Assembly: GCA_031553935.1 (NCBI GenBank)
Contig: JAVBKS010000018.1
Coordinates: 14,608 to 78,607 of the forward strand
DNA: 64,000 nucleotides
Direction: 5' to 3'
Source: JAISDD01 sp031553935
GTDB lineage: Bacteria; Bacillota; Syntrophomonadia; Syntrophomonadales; Syntrophomonadaceae
Shown: positions 17,049-26,678 of the stretch, piece by piece
Position numbering within the stretch: position 1 is the first letter of the stretch
How the letters are laid out: each line of letters begins with the position of its first letter
Program-made: the position numbers and the translations under genes
The notes under the pieces: model-generated
Told to the model about the DNA's origin: nothing
The model's database searches: none
Seen by the model: only the letters and a program-made list of their open reading frames with translations

Positions 17049-19307
17049 TTGAATTATAAACGAGCGTATAGAGATTTCAAAGAAAATTTAGGCAAAAACA
17101 TAGGCTTTTTTTTGCTAATAACGCTTGGAGTTATGGTGATTGTCAGTTTCAATCGCGCAATGGACAGCTGCATTCTAACAGTTGAGGATTATTATGAGTC
17201 GAAGCGGGTGGAAGATGGTCGCTTCGGTCTAGTTAATAAGCTATCGAATCAACAAATTGCAATTTTATCTTCTCGCTTTGCTGCGGAAATCGAAGAAATG
17301 CCTTGTGTTGATGTTAATCTTACCGAAAACGATCGCAATCGCCTAGCTCCTGATGTAATTTTACGCTTGTTTTCTTTAAAGAGAAGTATTAATCAGGCTG
17401 TTTTGCTTTCCGGCTGTTGGCCTGAACAATTTGACGAGGTATTATTAGATCCAAAATTTGCTGAAACTCACGGCTATACTGCTGGTGATAACCTAACTCT
17501 AAACCAAAAAAACTATACTGTTGTTGGAACGGCAGTTTCTCCCGACTACACTTATACACTAAAAATCACCTCCGATATGATGAATTCCCCGGAAACCTTT
17601 GGTATAGCTTTTCTGCCTGAAAAAGGATTTTCAAAGCTTGATGATGCGAAAAACATGATTAATACCTATAGTTTCATATGCAGAGAAGATAACATAATGG
17701 CTTTGCAAGACTATCTGAAAAAGAATTACGACTTGACTGAATTCTTAGCCCGCGCTGATAACTCTAGAATCCAGACTTTTTTTAATGATGCTAATGCTCC
17801 AAAGCAGGTATCTTTGTTAATGGGCGTAATGCTTATTGCACTAATATCCCTGGTCATTTCTATATCTGTTCGCAGCCATATTAATGCAGAGAGCCAAACT
17901 ATAGGCATTCTATATGCTCAAGGTTTCAAACCCATAGAACTAATAAAGTACTATCTGTTATTACCCGGCCTATTATCTGCTACTGCCTCTATATGCGGAT
18001 ATGGACTTGGCGTATTCCTCTCCAGGTATTTAACAGTTATGCAAGAAGAGCAATACTCCTACCCTGAAGTAATCATGTCTGATTCATTTTATCTCCTTGC
18101 ACTTGGCCTGGCACTTCCTATTTTGCTTTCACTTGGAATAACTTACTGGAATGTGAAAAAAACTCTACTCAATACTCCCTTGTCTTTACTTCGAAACCAG
18201 TATGCCGAGCAGTCCTTGACTACTTGGGAGCAAAAAATATCTGGTCACAGGTTTTCCTTTATGACCAGATTTCGAATTAAAGAAATGCTTCGCGAGCGTT
18301 CCAACTTATTGGCCATGTTCATGGGAGTAAGCTTAGCTATGTTCATCCTATTCACTGCCTTATTTTTGAATGATTCAATAACCAAATATATGGAGAGCTT
18401 GGTTCCAGGAATTCCTTTCAATAATATGTATACCTTCATAAACGAAGCTGATCTGCACAAATATGCACAAAGGGGCGAACTAACCGCCATTAAAGAAGTA
18501 AAGCTTTTTGCCCAGGGCAAGGAACGCAATCTAAAAGTCCAAGGTCTAAAACCTGATAGTGAGTTTTTCTCGATAACTGGTTTGAGCAATTTGCAAAGCG
18601 ATGAAGTTCTGCTTTCTCCTACTTTGCATTGGAAGTTTCGACTTAATGTTGGTGACAGTCTTACTCTACATGACCTGGCAGCCGACAAAAAATACGCTGT
18701 AGTGGTCAAAGGCATGACCACTTATGATTATGGCCCCTATATGTATACCAATTTGGAAACCTATAACCAAATTTTTCGCCTGCACCAAAATAGTGTCAAT
18801 ACCTTAATGACGAATGAAAAACTAGTAATAACGCACGACAAAATTTACAGTTTAACCGAAAAGCCAGTAATTCTAAGCTCCGTACACAGTTTGCTCAAAA
18901 TGGTAAGCACTCTATCTAATATTATGATAGCGGTAGCCTTAATAATTCTGATCACTGTCATCTATATGCTCATGAATATGGTGATCGCGAAAAAAAGGAT
19001 TAATATATCCCTAGTTAAAATTTTTGGTTATTCTCCCCAAGAGATAAACCATCTTTATACCCGCGGTAATTTTATTTTCTTGTTTTGTGCCTTTTGGCTA
19101 GCTATACCCTGCAGTTATATAGTAACCAAACTTGTCTATGACAGCATTTTGGAAAATATGGAGCCTTATTTCATGCCAGCAATAAACTATAGCTCTATAT
19201 TTTTGGCTGCAGGTATAATGAGCCTTGGCTATTTTACCGCCAGTTATTTCATCAAGAAAAGTCTAGACCAGGTTCCTTTAACCGAAGCCATTAAAAACCG
19301 AGAATAA
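17049..19307 (+). CDS. FtsX/MacB-family ABC transporter permease
   Basis: A 752-residue membrane protein. The N-terminal helix (GFFLLITLGVMVIVSF) is followed by a long extracytoplasmic part, a first FtsX domain (about 250-375, three helices), a second cytoplasmic and extracytoplasmic stretch and a second FtsX domain (about 620-745). The start is TTG at 17049 behind GGAGATGAG; an ATG at 17043 in another frame stops after five codons. Partner of the ATPase just upstream and the lipoprotein adaptor downstream. Confidence 0.9.
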   Translation: MNYKRAYRDFKENLGKNIGFFLLITLGVMVIVSFNRAMDSCILTVEDYYESKRVEDGRFGLVNKLSNQQIAILSSRFAAEIEEMPCVDVNLTENDRNRLAPDVILRLFSLKRSINQAVLLSGCWPEQFDEVLLDPKFAETHGYTAGDNLTLNQKNYTVVGTAVSPDYTYTLKITSDMMNSPETFGIAFLPEKGFSKLDDAKNMINTYSFICREDNIMALQDYLKKNYDLTEFLARADNSRIQTFFNDANAPKQVSLLMGVMLIALISLVISISVRSHINAESQTIGILYAQGFKPIELIKYYLLLPGLLSATASICGYGLGVFLSRYLTVMQEEQYSYPEVIMSDSFYLLALGLALPILLSLGITYWNVKKTLLNTPLSLLRNQYAEQSLTTWEQKISGHRFSFMTRFRIKEMLRERSNLLAMFMGVSLAMFILFTALFLNDSITKYMESLVPGIPFNNMYTFINEADLHKYAQRGELTAIKEVKLFAQGKERNLKVQGLKPDSEFFSITGLSNLQSDEVLLSPTLHWKFRLNVGDSLTLHDLAADKKYAVVVKGMTTYDYGPYMYTNLETYNQIFRLHQNSVNTLMTNEKLVITHDKIYSLTEKPVILSSVHSLLKMVSTLSNIMIAVALIILITVIYMLMNMVIAKKRINISLVKIFGYSPQEINHLYTRGNFIFLFCAFWLAIPCSYIVTKLVYDSILENMEPYFMPAINYSSIFLAAGIMSLGYFTASYFIKKSLDQVPLTEAIKNRE

Positions 19308-19324
19308 GCAATGGAGGTATTGTT

Positions 19325-20251
19325 TTGAAGACCCGATTAATAACCATTATTTTGTCATTAATAATTCTTATGAGTATTACTAGTTGTTCGCCTGAAAACA
19401 GCAGCAATCCTAGCCAAAAAATTCCTGCAAACAGCGTGCCTGTGGTTTATGGTGAAGTCAAAGCTCATAAATCCTGGGAGATTTCAATGGACTTTCCGGC
19501 AGCTGTCAAAGATGTATCAATAAACGAAGGCCGTGTGTTACAAAGCGGCGAATTGATAATGAGCTTAGATATCAGTTCCTTTAGAGCTCAAATAGCGTCC
19601 AAAGAGAAAGAGCTTGGCGCTGCACGCGGAAGACTAAAGCAAATAACTGACAGCGAAAACCTCGAGGCTTTGGAGTTAGCAAAAAAGTCCTGGCAGTTGA
19701 ATCAAGCTTTATATGAAACTGGCGGACTTTCAGAGCATGAAATGGAGATTAATAAAGTCGAGTATCTAATAAAGGAGAAGGAGGAGCTCAACCGGCAAAA
19801 TTCAGCTTCATTGGCCCAAATCCAAATTGAAGCTATAGAACTTGAATTAGCAGATATGAAGCGCAGGTTAAATAAGCCTTTTCTATATAATGACCATGTA
19901 GTAGCTCCCGTAGATAATGCAATAGTAGCGTATTTGGGCTGTAATAGCGGAACCTCATTAAGCGGAACTGAGGGCCCGATAATAAAACTATTTGAAGGTG
20001 ATAGTATCTACATTCAGGCGGATATCCCCGAGGAAAGCATTAGTTCTTACGCTATAGGAGATAAGATGGAAATACGCCTAGCCGACTCTAATCACAGCGC
20101 AACTATGATTACCGGGATTATAACGGTTTTTTCTGCCCAGGCTATCATCAAAGACTCTGATGTAATAGTCCCGGCAGAAATCGAGGTTACTTCAGGCAAA
20201 GAATATCTAAAACCGGGCTTATCGGTAGATATATATACTATTTCAGATTAA
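19325..20251 (+). CDS. HlyD/YknX-like adaptor lipoprotein
   Basis: A 308-residue membrane-fusion protein. A signal peptide ends in the lipobox ITSC (Cys near 21). A lipoyl-like half follows (AVKDVSINEGRVLQSGELIM), then a coiled-coil hairpin from about 90 to 180 rich in E, K and Q, the second lipoyl half (VVAPVDNAIVAYLG) and a beta-barrel end. TTG start at 19325 with GGAGG upstream. Last gene of the Fur-controlled run; the next gene is convergent. It resembles the adaptors of YknXYZ- or MacAB-like exporters. Confidence 0.87.
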   Translation: MKTRLITIILSLIILMSITSCSPENSSNPSQKIPANSVPVVYGEVKAHKSWEISMDFPAAVKDVSINEGRVLQSGELIMSLDISSFRAQIASKEKELGAARGRLKQITDSENLEALELAKKSWQLNQALYETGGLSEHEMEINKVEYLIKEKEELNRQNSASLAQIQIEAIELELADMKRRLNKPFLYNDHVVAPVDNAIVAYLGCNSGTSLSGTEGPIIKLFEGDSIYIQADIPEESISSYAIGDKMEIRLADSNHSATMITGIITVFSAQAIIKDSDVIVPAEIEVTSGKEYLKPGLSVDIYTISD

Positions 20252-20257
20252 TTTAGT

Positions 20258-20446
20258 TTAGCTGTTCCTGTCTTTCACTAGTGCAGCCCAGCTTCGATCA
20301 TAGCTTTTCTCGGCCTTCTCTGTAAAGAAACATCCGGGAAACTCATTTTTGCGCTTGTGATAAGCTACGCACTCGCAGCATTTGCCATGTTTATCGCAAG
20401 CATAAGTACAGGTGCACTTAATATTCTGGTTGAACTCACAACTCAT
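20258..20446 (-). CDS. Cysteine-rich DUF6485-type protein
   Basis: A 62-residue protein with eight cysteines, mostly within the first 40 residues (CTCTYACDKHGKCCECVAYH, then PGCFF), and a conserved-looking EKSYDRSW tail. This arrangement is that of DUF6485, a small family common in anaerobes with no assigned function; metal binding is plausible. AAGGAGAATTAT precedes the ATG. It is convergent with the exporter genes. Confidence 0.8.
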   Translation of the reverse strand: MSCEFNQNIKCTCTYACDKHGKCCECVAYHKRKNEFPGCFFTEKAEKSYDRSWAALVKDRNS

Positions 20447-20469
20447 ATAATTCTCCTTATGCTATTTTT

Positions 20470-20910
20470 TCAAATCACTAACCCGGTGCGCAGTGTACTA
20501 ACCCCATTTTCCAGGTAGGCTTTGAGACAAGTCAGCATATAGACCCATCCGGTCTGGTTCTGAAGCAATTCAGCTAATAGGTCATTATTATCTTCATTCC
20601 AGCCTTCTTCAACAACTTCGACCAGGGTCATACCTTCACTAATCACATCAAATGTAATAGTATTAGTTCGTATTTCATTACCCTGCCCCCAATTAAAAAC
20701 AATCTTGCGATCTAATTCTGTCAAAACGATCTCTATATCAAATTCGGCTACATATTCTTCATATCCCAAAGTAATTATTCTTCCGCTCACCCAAACATCC
20801 GAACTTTTCGAGAACCAAAAATTCTTTATTCTATCTGGGTTAACAAATGCATCATAGACAACACTTGCCGGTTTATTAATCTTCATTTTCGCATTAAGAG
20901 CTAATCCCAT
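20470..20910 (-). CDS. SRPBCC (AHSA1-like) domain protein
   Basis: A 146-residue START/Bet v1-fold protein. AKMKINKPASVVYDAFVNP at the N-terminus, FWFSKSSDVW, and the C-terminal VEEGWNEDNN and QTGWVYMLTCLKAYLE blocks match the AHSA1/YndB-like group. Such proteins bind hydrophobic ligands or act in stress, and no specific role can be given. It is separated by 47 bases from the redoxin gene upstream. Confidence 0.85.
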   Translation of the reverse strand: MGLALNAKMKINKPASVVYDAFVNPDRIKNFWFSKSSDVWVSGRIITLGYEEYVAEFDIEIVLTELDRKIVFNWGQGNEIRTNTITFDVISEGMTLVEVVEEGWNEDNNDLLAELLQNQTGWVYMLTCLKAYLENGVSTLRTGLVI

Positions 20911-20957
20911 TGTAAAACCCCTTCTGAAAAGTTAATTAAAACATAATCATTCAAATG

Positions 20958-21497
20958 TTATTTTTTCAGCAGTGCCATTAATTCCTTATTATTTGGCATA
21001 TCACTGACACTCTTGCCATAATGGGCGTATTTTACTATTGCTTTTTTATCCAAAATAAAAGTCGCCGGTAACTGTAATTCGTTGCCTTCATATTCTCCGT
21101 GCTCTAGTCCCAATTTCTTAACTTGCCTGATTTCCTTTAGAGCTTTAAATGATAACATTCCTAATTTCGACTTAGCCGGGGTTACATCATAGAGTTGATA
21201 GATCTTCTGCTCAGGGTCTAATACCACCGTAAACTTGACTCCCATTTCGCGCAAACGCTCCTTGGCATTTTCTTCAGTTGACTGCAAAAAGAAAAACACA
21301 TCAGCGCCCGCGGCTCTAAAATCTTTATACCCTTCTACAGTTTCCTTCAGCTTCAACTGACAAAGCGAACAGCCAATATAGCGCGAAAATACCAGAATGT
21401 TTTTGCGCGCCTTTAATGATTTATAAAAATCAAGTCCTTGAGCGTTCGGGGTATCATATGTGAAATTCGGAGCTTTCTCGTTTAGTTTCAGTTTCAA
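20958..21497 (-). CDS. Peroxiredoxin-like (AhpC/TSA) protein
   Basis: A 179-residue thioredoxin-fold protein. The active-site region SRYIGCSLCQLKLKE has Cys43 and Cys46 in a CxxC arrangement. FTVVLDPEQKIYQLYDV and the LPATFILDKKAIVKYAHYG block are typical of the AhpC-TSA_2/PRX-like2 group. It probably reduces peroxides or other thiol targets in the cytoplasm; no signal peptide is seen. Confidence 0.85.
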   Translation of the reverse strand: MKLKLNEKAPNFTYDTPNAQGLDFYKSLKARKNILVFSRYIGCSLCQLKLKETVEGYKDFRAAGADVFFFLQSTEENAKERLREMGVKFTVVLDPEQKIYQLYDVTPAKSKLGMLSFKALKEIRQVKKLGLEHGEYEGNELQLPATFILDKKAIVKYAHYGKSVSDMPNNKELMALLKK

Positions 21498-22050
21498 AAT
21501 ACTGCCTCCCTTGTTATGTTAAGCATTGTTCTCGCATTTGACAAAAATGAGCTTGTTTAACGCTGCTTGAGATATATAAAACGTCCTAATTATCAATACT
21601 GAAATATTTCCGATTAGACTGGTTAATCAGTAATAACAAACTCAATTTTAATATTTTTACAGCAATAATGAAACCTTAAATTTTGGATATTTTGGCGCGG
21701 GAATACTGAAAACTAAGACCCAGAAACGAAACTGTTTTCATCTTAATCTCCACTTAATTCACTCAAGCACATCCTTATTGTTTTCTTCAAAATCAAATCG
21801 AGGAACAGGTTGAGATTTAATTAATATCCTATAGCAGGCAAAAACATGGGAAAGGTTACCATTACAGTGCTTTATTCTAGTAATGTTGCATATGGACCCA
21901 GCGATAGCAGCATGTATCCCCTTGTTACTACAGTAGCGGCCAAGGCTACAGTAACTGCTGTTTAGAAAGAAGGCATTTGGGTTTTCCTCAACAGCCTTCA
22001 AAACATTAGGTGGTAAAACCCTCAATGGGTATATAAAACTATAATAATTG
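21498..22050. other. Gene-poor stretch
   Basis: I see no convincing gene here. An open frame on the minus strand (22073-21759) has no family match, a TTG inside a hairpin arm and many rare-looking residues. It could be a remnant. The rest is AT-rich. Confidence 0.4.
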
Positions 22051-22092
22051 ATGAATAAAGGGGGGATGCACAATAAGCCCCCCTTTATTCAT
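22051..22092 (-). terminator. Perfect 15-bp inverted repeat at the end of the lipoprotein gene
   Basis: The arms 22051-22065 and 22078-22092 are perfectly complementary (ATGAATAAAGGGGGG and its complement) with a 12-base loop. The lipoprotein stop codon is in the first arm on the minus strand. The region after it is T-rich but lacks a clean U-run, so intrinsic termination is likely but not certain. Confidence 0.55.
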
Positions 22093-22817
22093 TCCCTAAT
22101 AATGGCTAAATATTTATAACCTTCAGGTTCAATCAGTATGGTATAAGTTTTCATATAAAAAACCTGTTTATAATTCTCGTCAAAAAATTTGACTTTCAGA
22201 GTTAACTTGTCCGATAGTATTTCGCGGCTAACATGTTGAGGATATCTACTGCCTCCAAATCCCGACAATGTTGCTTGCACTATTTCGTTTTTACCGGAAT
22301 CAAAATTTGAAAGTTCCTCTGGAACGAACCTATAGGCGACAAAGTACTTATCGAGCACTTTCTTTATGTCCGTTATTGGAACATGGTACAAATTATCTTT
22401 ACTGTTATACCACTGCTGCCCTCCATTAGAGTTTTCATCAAGCGAAAGTGTATACATAAAGAATAACCAAAGGGTATCAGAATTTATTTGTAAGGGATCC
22501 TCAAAAACCAACTCACAATCACCAATAAGACAAATATCTAAATTGGTAGCATATTTCTCCATTATTTCTTCGTCAGTCATTGATTTCACTTTATTTATTG
22601 CTTCAACTAGACCCTTATTATTTTGTTCACTGCTCGAAATCTGGCCGGGCAAACTATTTGCACTTTGTTCATAGCTCTTTGTACTACTTATTTCTGATTG
22701 CAAAGATTCTGTTGGCTTGTTTTCAATACAACCAGTAATAATTGTTCCAATAATTGTTACTACTAGGCACACCAATAATTCACGCATCATAATTCTGCTT
22801 ACAAAATCTCGATTCAT
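22089..22817 (-). CDS. Predicted lipoprotein, function unknown
   Basis: A 242-residue protein. Basic N-terminus, hydrophobic stretch LLVCLVVTIIGTIITGC with the lipobox ITGC, then a Ser/Gln/Glu-rich linker and a folded domain (ITDIKKVLDKYFVAYRFVPE and similar). No family recognised. GGGGGGAAG lies upstream but 11-12 bases from the ATG. Likely anchored outside the membrane. It is monocistronic and ends in a hairpin. Confidence 0.7.
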   Translation of the reverse strand: MNRDFVSRIMMRELLVCLVVTIIGTIITGCIENKPTESLQSEISSTKSYEQSANSLPGQISSSEQNNKGLVEAINKVKSMTDEEIMEKYATNLDICLIGDCELVFEDPLQINSDTLWLFFMYTLSLDENSNGGQQWYNSKDNLYHVPITDIKKVLDKYFVAYRFVPEELSNFDSGKNEIVQATLSGFGGSRYPQHVSREILSDKLTLKVKFFDENYKQVFYMKTYTILIEPEGYKYLAIIRE

Positions 22818-22978
22818 ATTGTATAATCTTCCCCCCTTCGCCTTTCATTGCGACCTCTCTCATGACTAACATTTTTTTACTTTATCTCAATTTATTATAT
22901 ATTAACTTGATTCATTTTTGTCGAGGTCCTCATGTGGTTTTTCAGGAAGGAATGAGATTAATTGCTAGCGCGCGTCTC

Positions 22979-24094
22979 TTAACAATTGTGAATCTCATCG
23001 AAAATCGTTTGGTTTCGCCCTTGTCCTTTTGCTATGTAGAGGGCTTTATCTGCTCTTTGGATCAGGCTTCCCGGGCTCTCATTTTTGTTAGAGCAAGCAA
23101 CTCCTAAGCTGATTGTTAAGTCGAGACTATAACGAAATGTCAAATCCGCTACTGCCCTACGGATCCGTTCAGCAATCGATACTGCTTGTGCCGCTGTACA
23201 ATTAGGCAGCACTACCACAAATTCTTCCCCTCCGTAGCGAGCCAGCATGTCAAAACTGCGAATATGACTCCCTGCTGCTTTGGTAGTTTGAATCAGTACT
23301 TCATCACCAAAACCATGGCCAAAAGTATCATTTATTCTCTTAAAGTGATCAATATCCATCATGATTAGGCATATGCTATTGCCATTATTGTGACTGGAAA
23401 GCATCTCCGTTTCCAGGAAGCTCATAAAGCAGCGACGGTTGAATATTCCTGTCAGGGGATCTCGTATGCTCAAATCAGCCAGTGCCTTGTTGGTTATTTC
23501 AATTTCCATTAACAGGGTTTTGGTTTTCGCGTTTTCACGGGCATGCGATTTTACTATACTTACAGTCATGATTGCGATAGCCGTAGCAGTCATTATCCAG
23601 GACACGCAAAAATCCAGCACTCTGCTCTGTTGATCAGGATAGGGTATAAACAACCCCGGCATATATATAATCAGAATACACCCAAAAGCATAGATAGTGA
23701 TGCTTACCGCTACTACCAGAGCGCAGATGCGGCCTTTAAAAATGATAGCGTTCATGAATATGCTTAATAACATAAAGAGCAAAATAGTACCATTAATTCC
23801 TGCAGTTTGAATGAACATATATGGTAAATAGATGAAGGTTACAAATAGCAATAGTGGCTTGATGAATTCCTCTTTCCTCTGAAGAGGAGATACAGCGAAA
23901 AGAGAGCACATTACTATGAAAATAAATGCAACAACAGTCTGACTTATTTGCAAACCAATAAAAATATTTGAAATAAGTGAAAGGATCGAAAGAATAAAGG
24001 CAGTGATAAAAAAAATGCAAGCCAATCTATATTCGAAAGGCAAATCTTCACCAAAATAATTATTCTTTAAATATGTTATTATGCGGTCAATCAA
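22979..24094 (-). CDS. Membrane diguanylate cyclase (GGDEF)
   Basis: About 371 residues: five to six membrane helices in the first 185, a short coiled linker (KTKTLLMEIEITNKALADLS) and a GGDEF domain. The domain shows DPLTGIFNRR, MDIDHFKRINDTFGH and the catalytic loop ARYGGEEFVVV. All synthesis residues are present, so cyclic di-GMP synthesis is expected. The N-terminal sensor belongs to no family I recognise. AGGAGG eight bases before a TTG at 24094 is preferred over an ATG at 24145. Confidence 0.9.
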   Translation of the reverse strand: MIDRIITYLKNNYFGEDLPFEYRLACIFFITAFILSILSLISNIFIGLQISQTVVAFIFIVMCSLFAVSPLQRKEEFIKPLLLFVTFIYLPYMFIQTAGINGTILLFMLLSIFMNAIIFKGRICALVVAVSITIYAFGCILIIYMPGLFIPYPDQQSRVLDFCVSWIMTATAIAIMTVSIVKSHARENAKTKTLLMEIEITNKALADLSIRDPLTGIFNRRCFMSFLETEMLSSHNNGNSICLIMMDIDHFKRINDTFGHGFGDEVLIQTTKAAGSHIRSFDMLARYGGEEFVVVLPNCTAAQAVSIAERIRRAVADLTFRYSLDLTISLGVACSNKNESPGSLIQRADKALYIAKGQGRNQTIFDEIHNC

Positions 24095-24217
24095 ATACGA
24101 TTTCCTCCTATGGAACAAATAAGGAATACCCGTATGACTGTACAAGTACTATCGTCAAAAATTCTATATATTTTAGTCTTTTATACCTTTATGAACCAAA
24201 TCATATCCTACATGATT

Positions 24218-26467
24218 TCAATATTCCCGCTTGATTGTATCTCTATTTATCATTAACCATTTACATATGGTTCTATAGAGTACCTGATGATCTATAGGCT
24301 TAGTTAGATGGTCATCCATACCAACTGCCATGCTCAACTCGCGATCACCACTCATTGCATGCGCAGTCATGGCAATTATCGGTATATTATCAAATTCTTT
24401 TCGGCAGCGAATCTCCTTAGTTGCTGAGATGCCATCCATGATCGGCATTTGAATATCCATCAGAATTAAATCATAGTCTTCATCTTCAAGCATATCTATG
24501 GCTAATGCCCCATTTGCAGCTATATCAACAATAAATCCTTCTGATACTAATAGCTCAGAAGCCAGCAATTGATTTATTTCATTGTCCTCAACAAGCAGAA
24601 TTCTTGCTCCCCGCAGATAATCCGGTACCACGAAAGCACCTTTATCGTTTTCTATTAATTCATATTCATCTAGAGAAGATAATCCGATCCTTATCGTAAA
24701 GTAAAATGTTGAACCCTTGTTCTCTTCGCTTTTGCACCAAATCTCACCACCCATGATTTGCACGAGATTATTGCATATAGCTAAACCTAAGCCTGTACCT
24801 CCAAATTTGCGAGTAATGGTAGCATCCGCTTGCCCGAATGCAGAAAAAATTCTTTGCGCATGTTCTGCAGACATGCCGATTCCGGTGTCGCTGACCTCAA
24901 ACAGCAAAATCGCATCAGTATCCGTTTTACTCTTCATAGATACTCTAAGTCTTATTTCGCCATTTACCGTGAACTTTATCGCATTGTTAACTAGATTGAG
25001 AAGTACTTGATAAACTCTCAGTGAGTCTCCCCTAAGCAAGGCCTTGGTTTCTGGAGATTGCTCAATGGAGAAACTATTGTTTTTCATCTCAGTAGCACTT
25101 GCCAGAACATCTCTCACCCTCTCCAAAACATCACTGAGCATGAAATTATGCATATCTAGTTCAATTTTTCCAGCTTCAGCTTTGGAAAAGTCTAAAATAT
25201 CATTGATTATTCGCAACAAAGACTTCGAGGCTTGCCTAATTCTTATAAGATGGTCGCGCTGAGTGTCTGATAATTGGGTTTTCAACAGCAGATCATTCAA
25301 GCCAATAATCGCGTTCATCGGCGTACGAATCTCATGACTCATATTAGCTAAAAATGCGCTCTTGGCATGTGTCGCTGATTCAGCAAGCTCCTTAAGCTCA
25401 ATCAATTCTTGATTTTTCGTATGAATTGAATCAATCATTTCTCGGAATTCACTAACATCAGAAAAGGAAAGAATGCTGACTGTATTTTTTCCTCTCTCTG
25501 TTAAGTATCTTTTGGTAACAATAAAGGCTTTCATCTTACCATTACTATTAATTAATAATTCACGACGCAATTCGATGTGTCCCTCTTTGTCATCATTCAA
25601 CCATTCAGAAGCCATCATCTCTGGAGCATTTACTGCCATATGATTAAGAAATTCAACAAATACAGTCTGATATGGTTCGATTCTAAAATCGTTGAAAAGC
25701 TCTTCAAAGGCTGGATTAGCATCAGTAATAATCCCTTGTTGATTAATTATTAATATGGCATCGTTGAGCGACAGATATATATTATTAAAAGCTGCAAATT
25801 TAAAATCGAATAATTGTGTGTTAAACGAAGTTATTGCAAAAATTATGAACATAACTGCAAAACCTGCTGATGTTAGGTCATATTGCAATCCAAAAATACG
25901 AAAAGAAAGTAAAATATTAATTATTAAGGGAATCAGTATCCCGATACCACTGGCAAGAATTGATGGTCTTTTTATCCCTGTCTTTATCAAATACCTAATC
26001 AATAGCACATATGCTACAAAACTAATAGAGTATTGAACTATGGCATGGACCCAAAAAAGCGGTCCTGGAGTACCCATTGGATAATAGTACTCTGATATAA
26101 AAAGGTGATGCCAAGGGTTAGTTGCAAAACCTGCGATATCGACCACAGCAATGGTCACCAAAACATTAAAAATTGCTCTCGATCCAGCAAATTTTGATCC
26201 CGTAAATAGCAAAACAAACCACGTTAAACTGCTGGTAAAACAACACAGGGCTATGATATGGAGAGTAAAAAGCAGCGCGAAGCTCTCTTTCGTGCATATG
26301 TAGCAGATGGCATCAAAAAGTAGCCAAAAAGCAACCGTGATTCCCATAACAAAAAAACCCTGCTGCTTTCGGTTTCGTGTATCGCTAAACCAGAGTGCGG
26401 CCAAGAAACAAATTGTCACTACGCAGATTGTTAATGTTATAAGAAATAATACTGAATTATCGTTCAT
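24218..26467 (-). CDS. Membrane hybrid histidine kinase (7TM-PAS-HK-REC)
   Basis: A 749-residue kinase. Residues 1-215 contain seven helices of the 7TM histidine-kinase type, then a PAS domain (about 225-340) and a coiled coil. The HisKA box FLANMSHEIRTPMNAIIG has phosphoacceptor His378, followed by an HATPase domain with FGGTGLGLAIC. A receiver domain has Asp near 671 in LILMDIQMPIMDG. No separate response regulator is next to it, so output would go by phosphorelay to a distant partner. The ribosome site is weak (TTGGA). It lies between a cyclase and a second hybrid kinase. Confidence 0.92.
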   Translation of the reverse strand: MNDNSVLFLITLTICVVTICFLAALWFSDTRNRKQQGFFVMGITVAFWLLFDAICYICTKESFALLFTLHIIALCCFTSSLTWFVLLFTGSKFAGSRAIFNVLVTIAVVDIAGFATNPWHHLFISEYYYPMGTPGPLFWVHAIVQYSISFVAYVLLIRYLIKTGIKRPSILASGIGILIPLIINILLSFRIFGLQYDLTSAGFAVMFIIFAITSFNTQLFDFKFAAFNNIYLSLNDAILIINQQGIITDANPAFEELFNDFRIEPYQTVFVEFLNHMAVNAPEMMASEWLNDDKEGHIELRRELLINSNGKMKAFIVTKRYLTERGKNTVSILSFSDVSEFREMIDSIHTKNQELIELKELAESATHAKSAFLANMSHEIRTPMNAIIGLNDLLLKTQLSDTQRDHLIRIRQASKSLLRIINDILDFSKAEAGKIELDMHNFMLSDVLERVRDVLASATEMKNNSFSIEQSPETKALLRGDSLRVYQVLLNLVNNAIKFTVNGEIRLRVSMKSKTDTDAILLFEVSDTGIGMSAEHAQRIFSAFGQADATITRKFGGTGLGLAICNNLVQIMGGEIWCKSEENKGSTFYFTIRIGLSSLDEYELIENDKGAFVVPDYLRGARILLVEDNEINQLLASELLVSEGFIVDIAANGALAIDMLEDEDYDLILMDIQMPIMDGISATKEIRCRKEFDNIPIIAMTAHAMSGDRELSMAVGMDDHLTKPIDHQVLYRTICKWLMINRDTIKREY

Positions 26468-26678
26468 GTTTTTACATTTTTTCCAAGTTTGTTTGTAAAG
26501 ATATCATAATTAATATCTATAACATATTATCGAATTGGAAAACAAAAACTTGCTGAAATCAATAAAAATGCGATAGTGATTGTCCCTAAAATTTTCTTCA
26601 TGAGCTGCGTCTATTAGGCTATTTCGTTATTGGAAAAACAATTTATCCGGGCAAGATTCGCCCCTACTTAAGAATATA

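Noticed and set aside
21759..22073. A 104-codon frame on the minus strand after the lipoprotein gene
   Set aside because: TTG start inside a hairpin arm, no ribosome site, no family match; kept only as a possible remnant.
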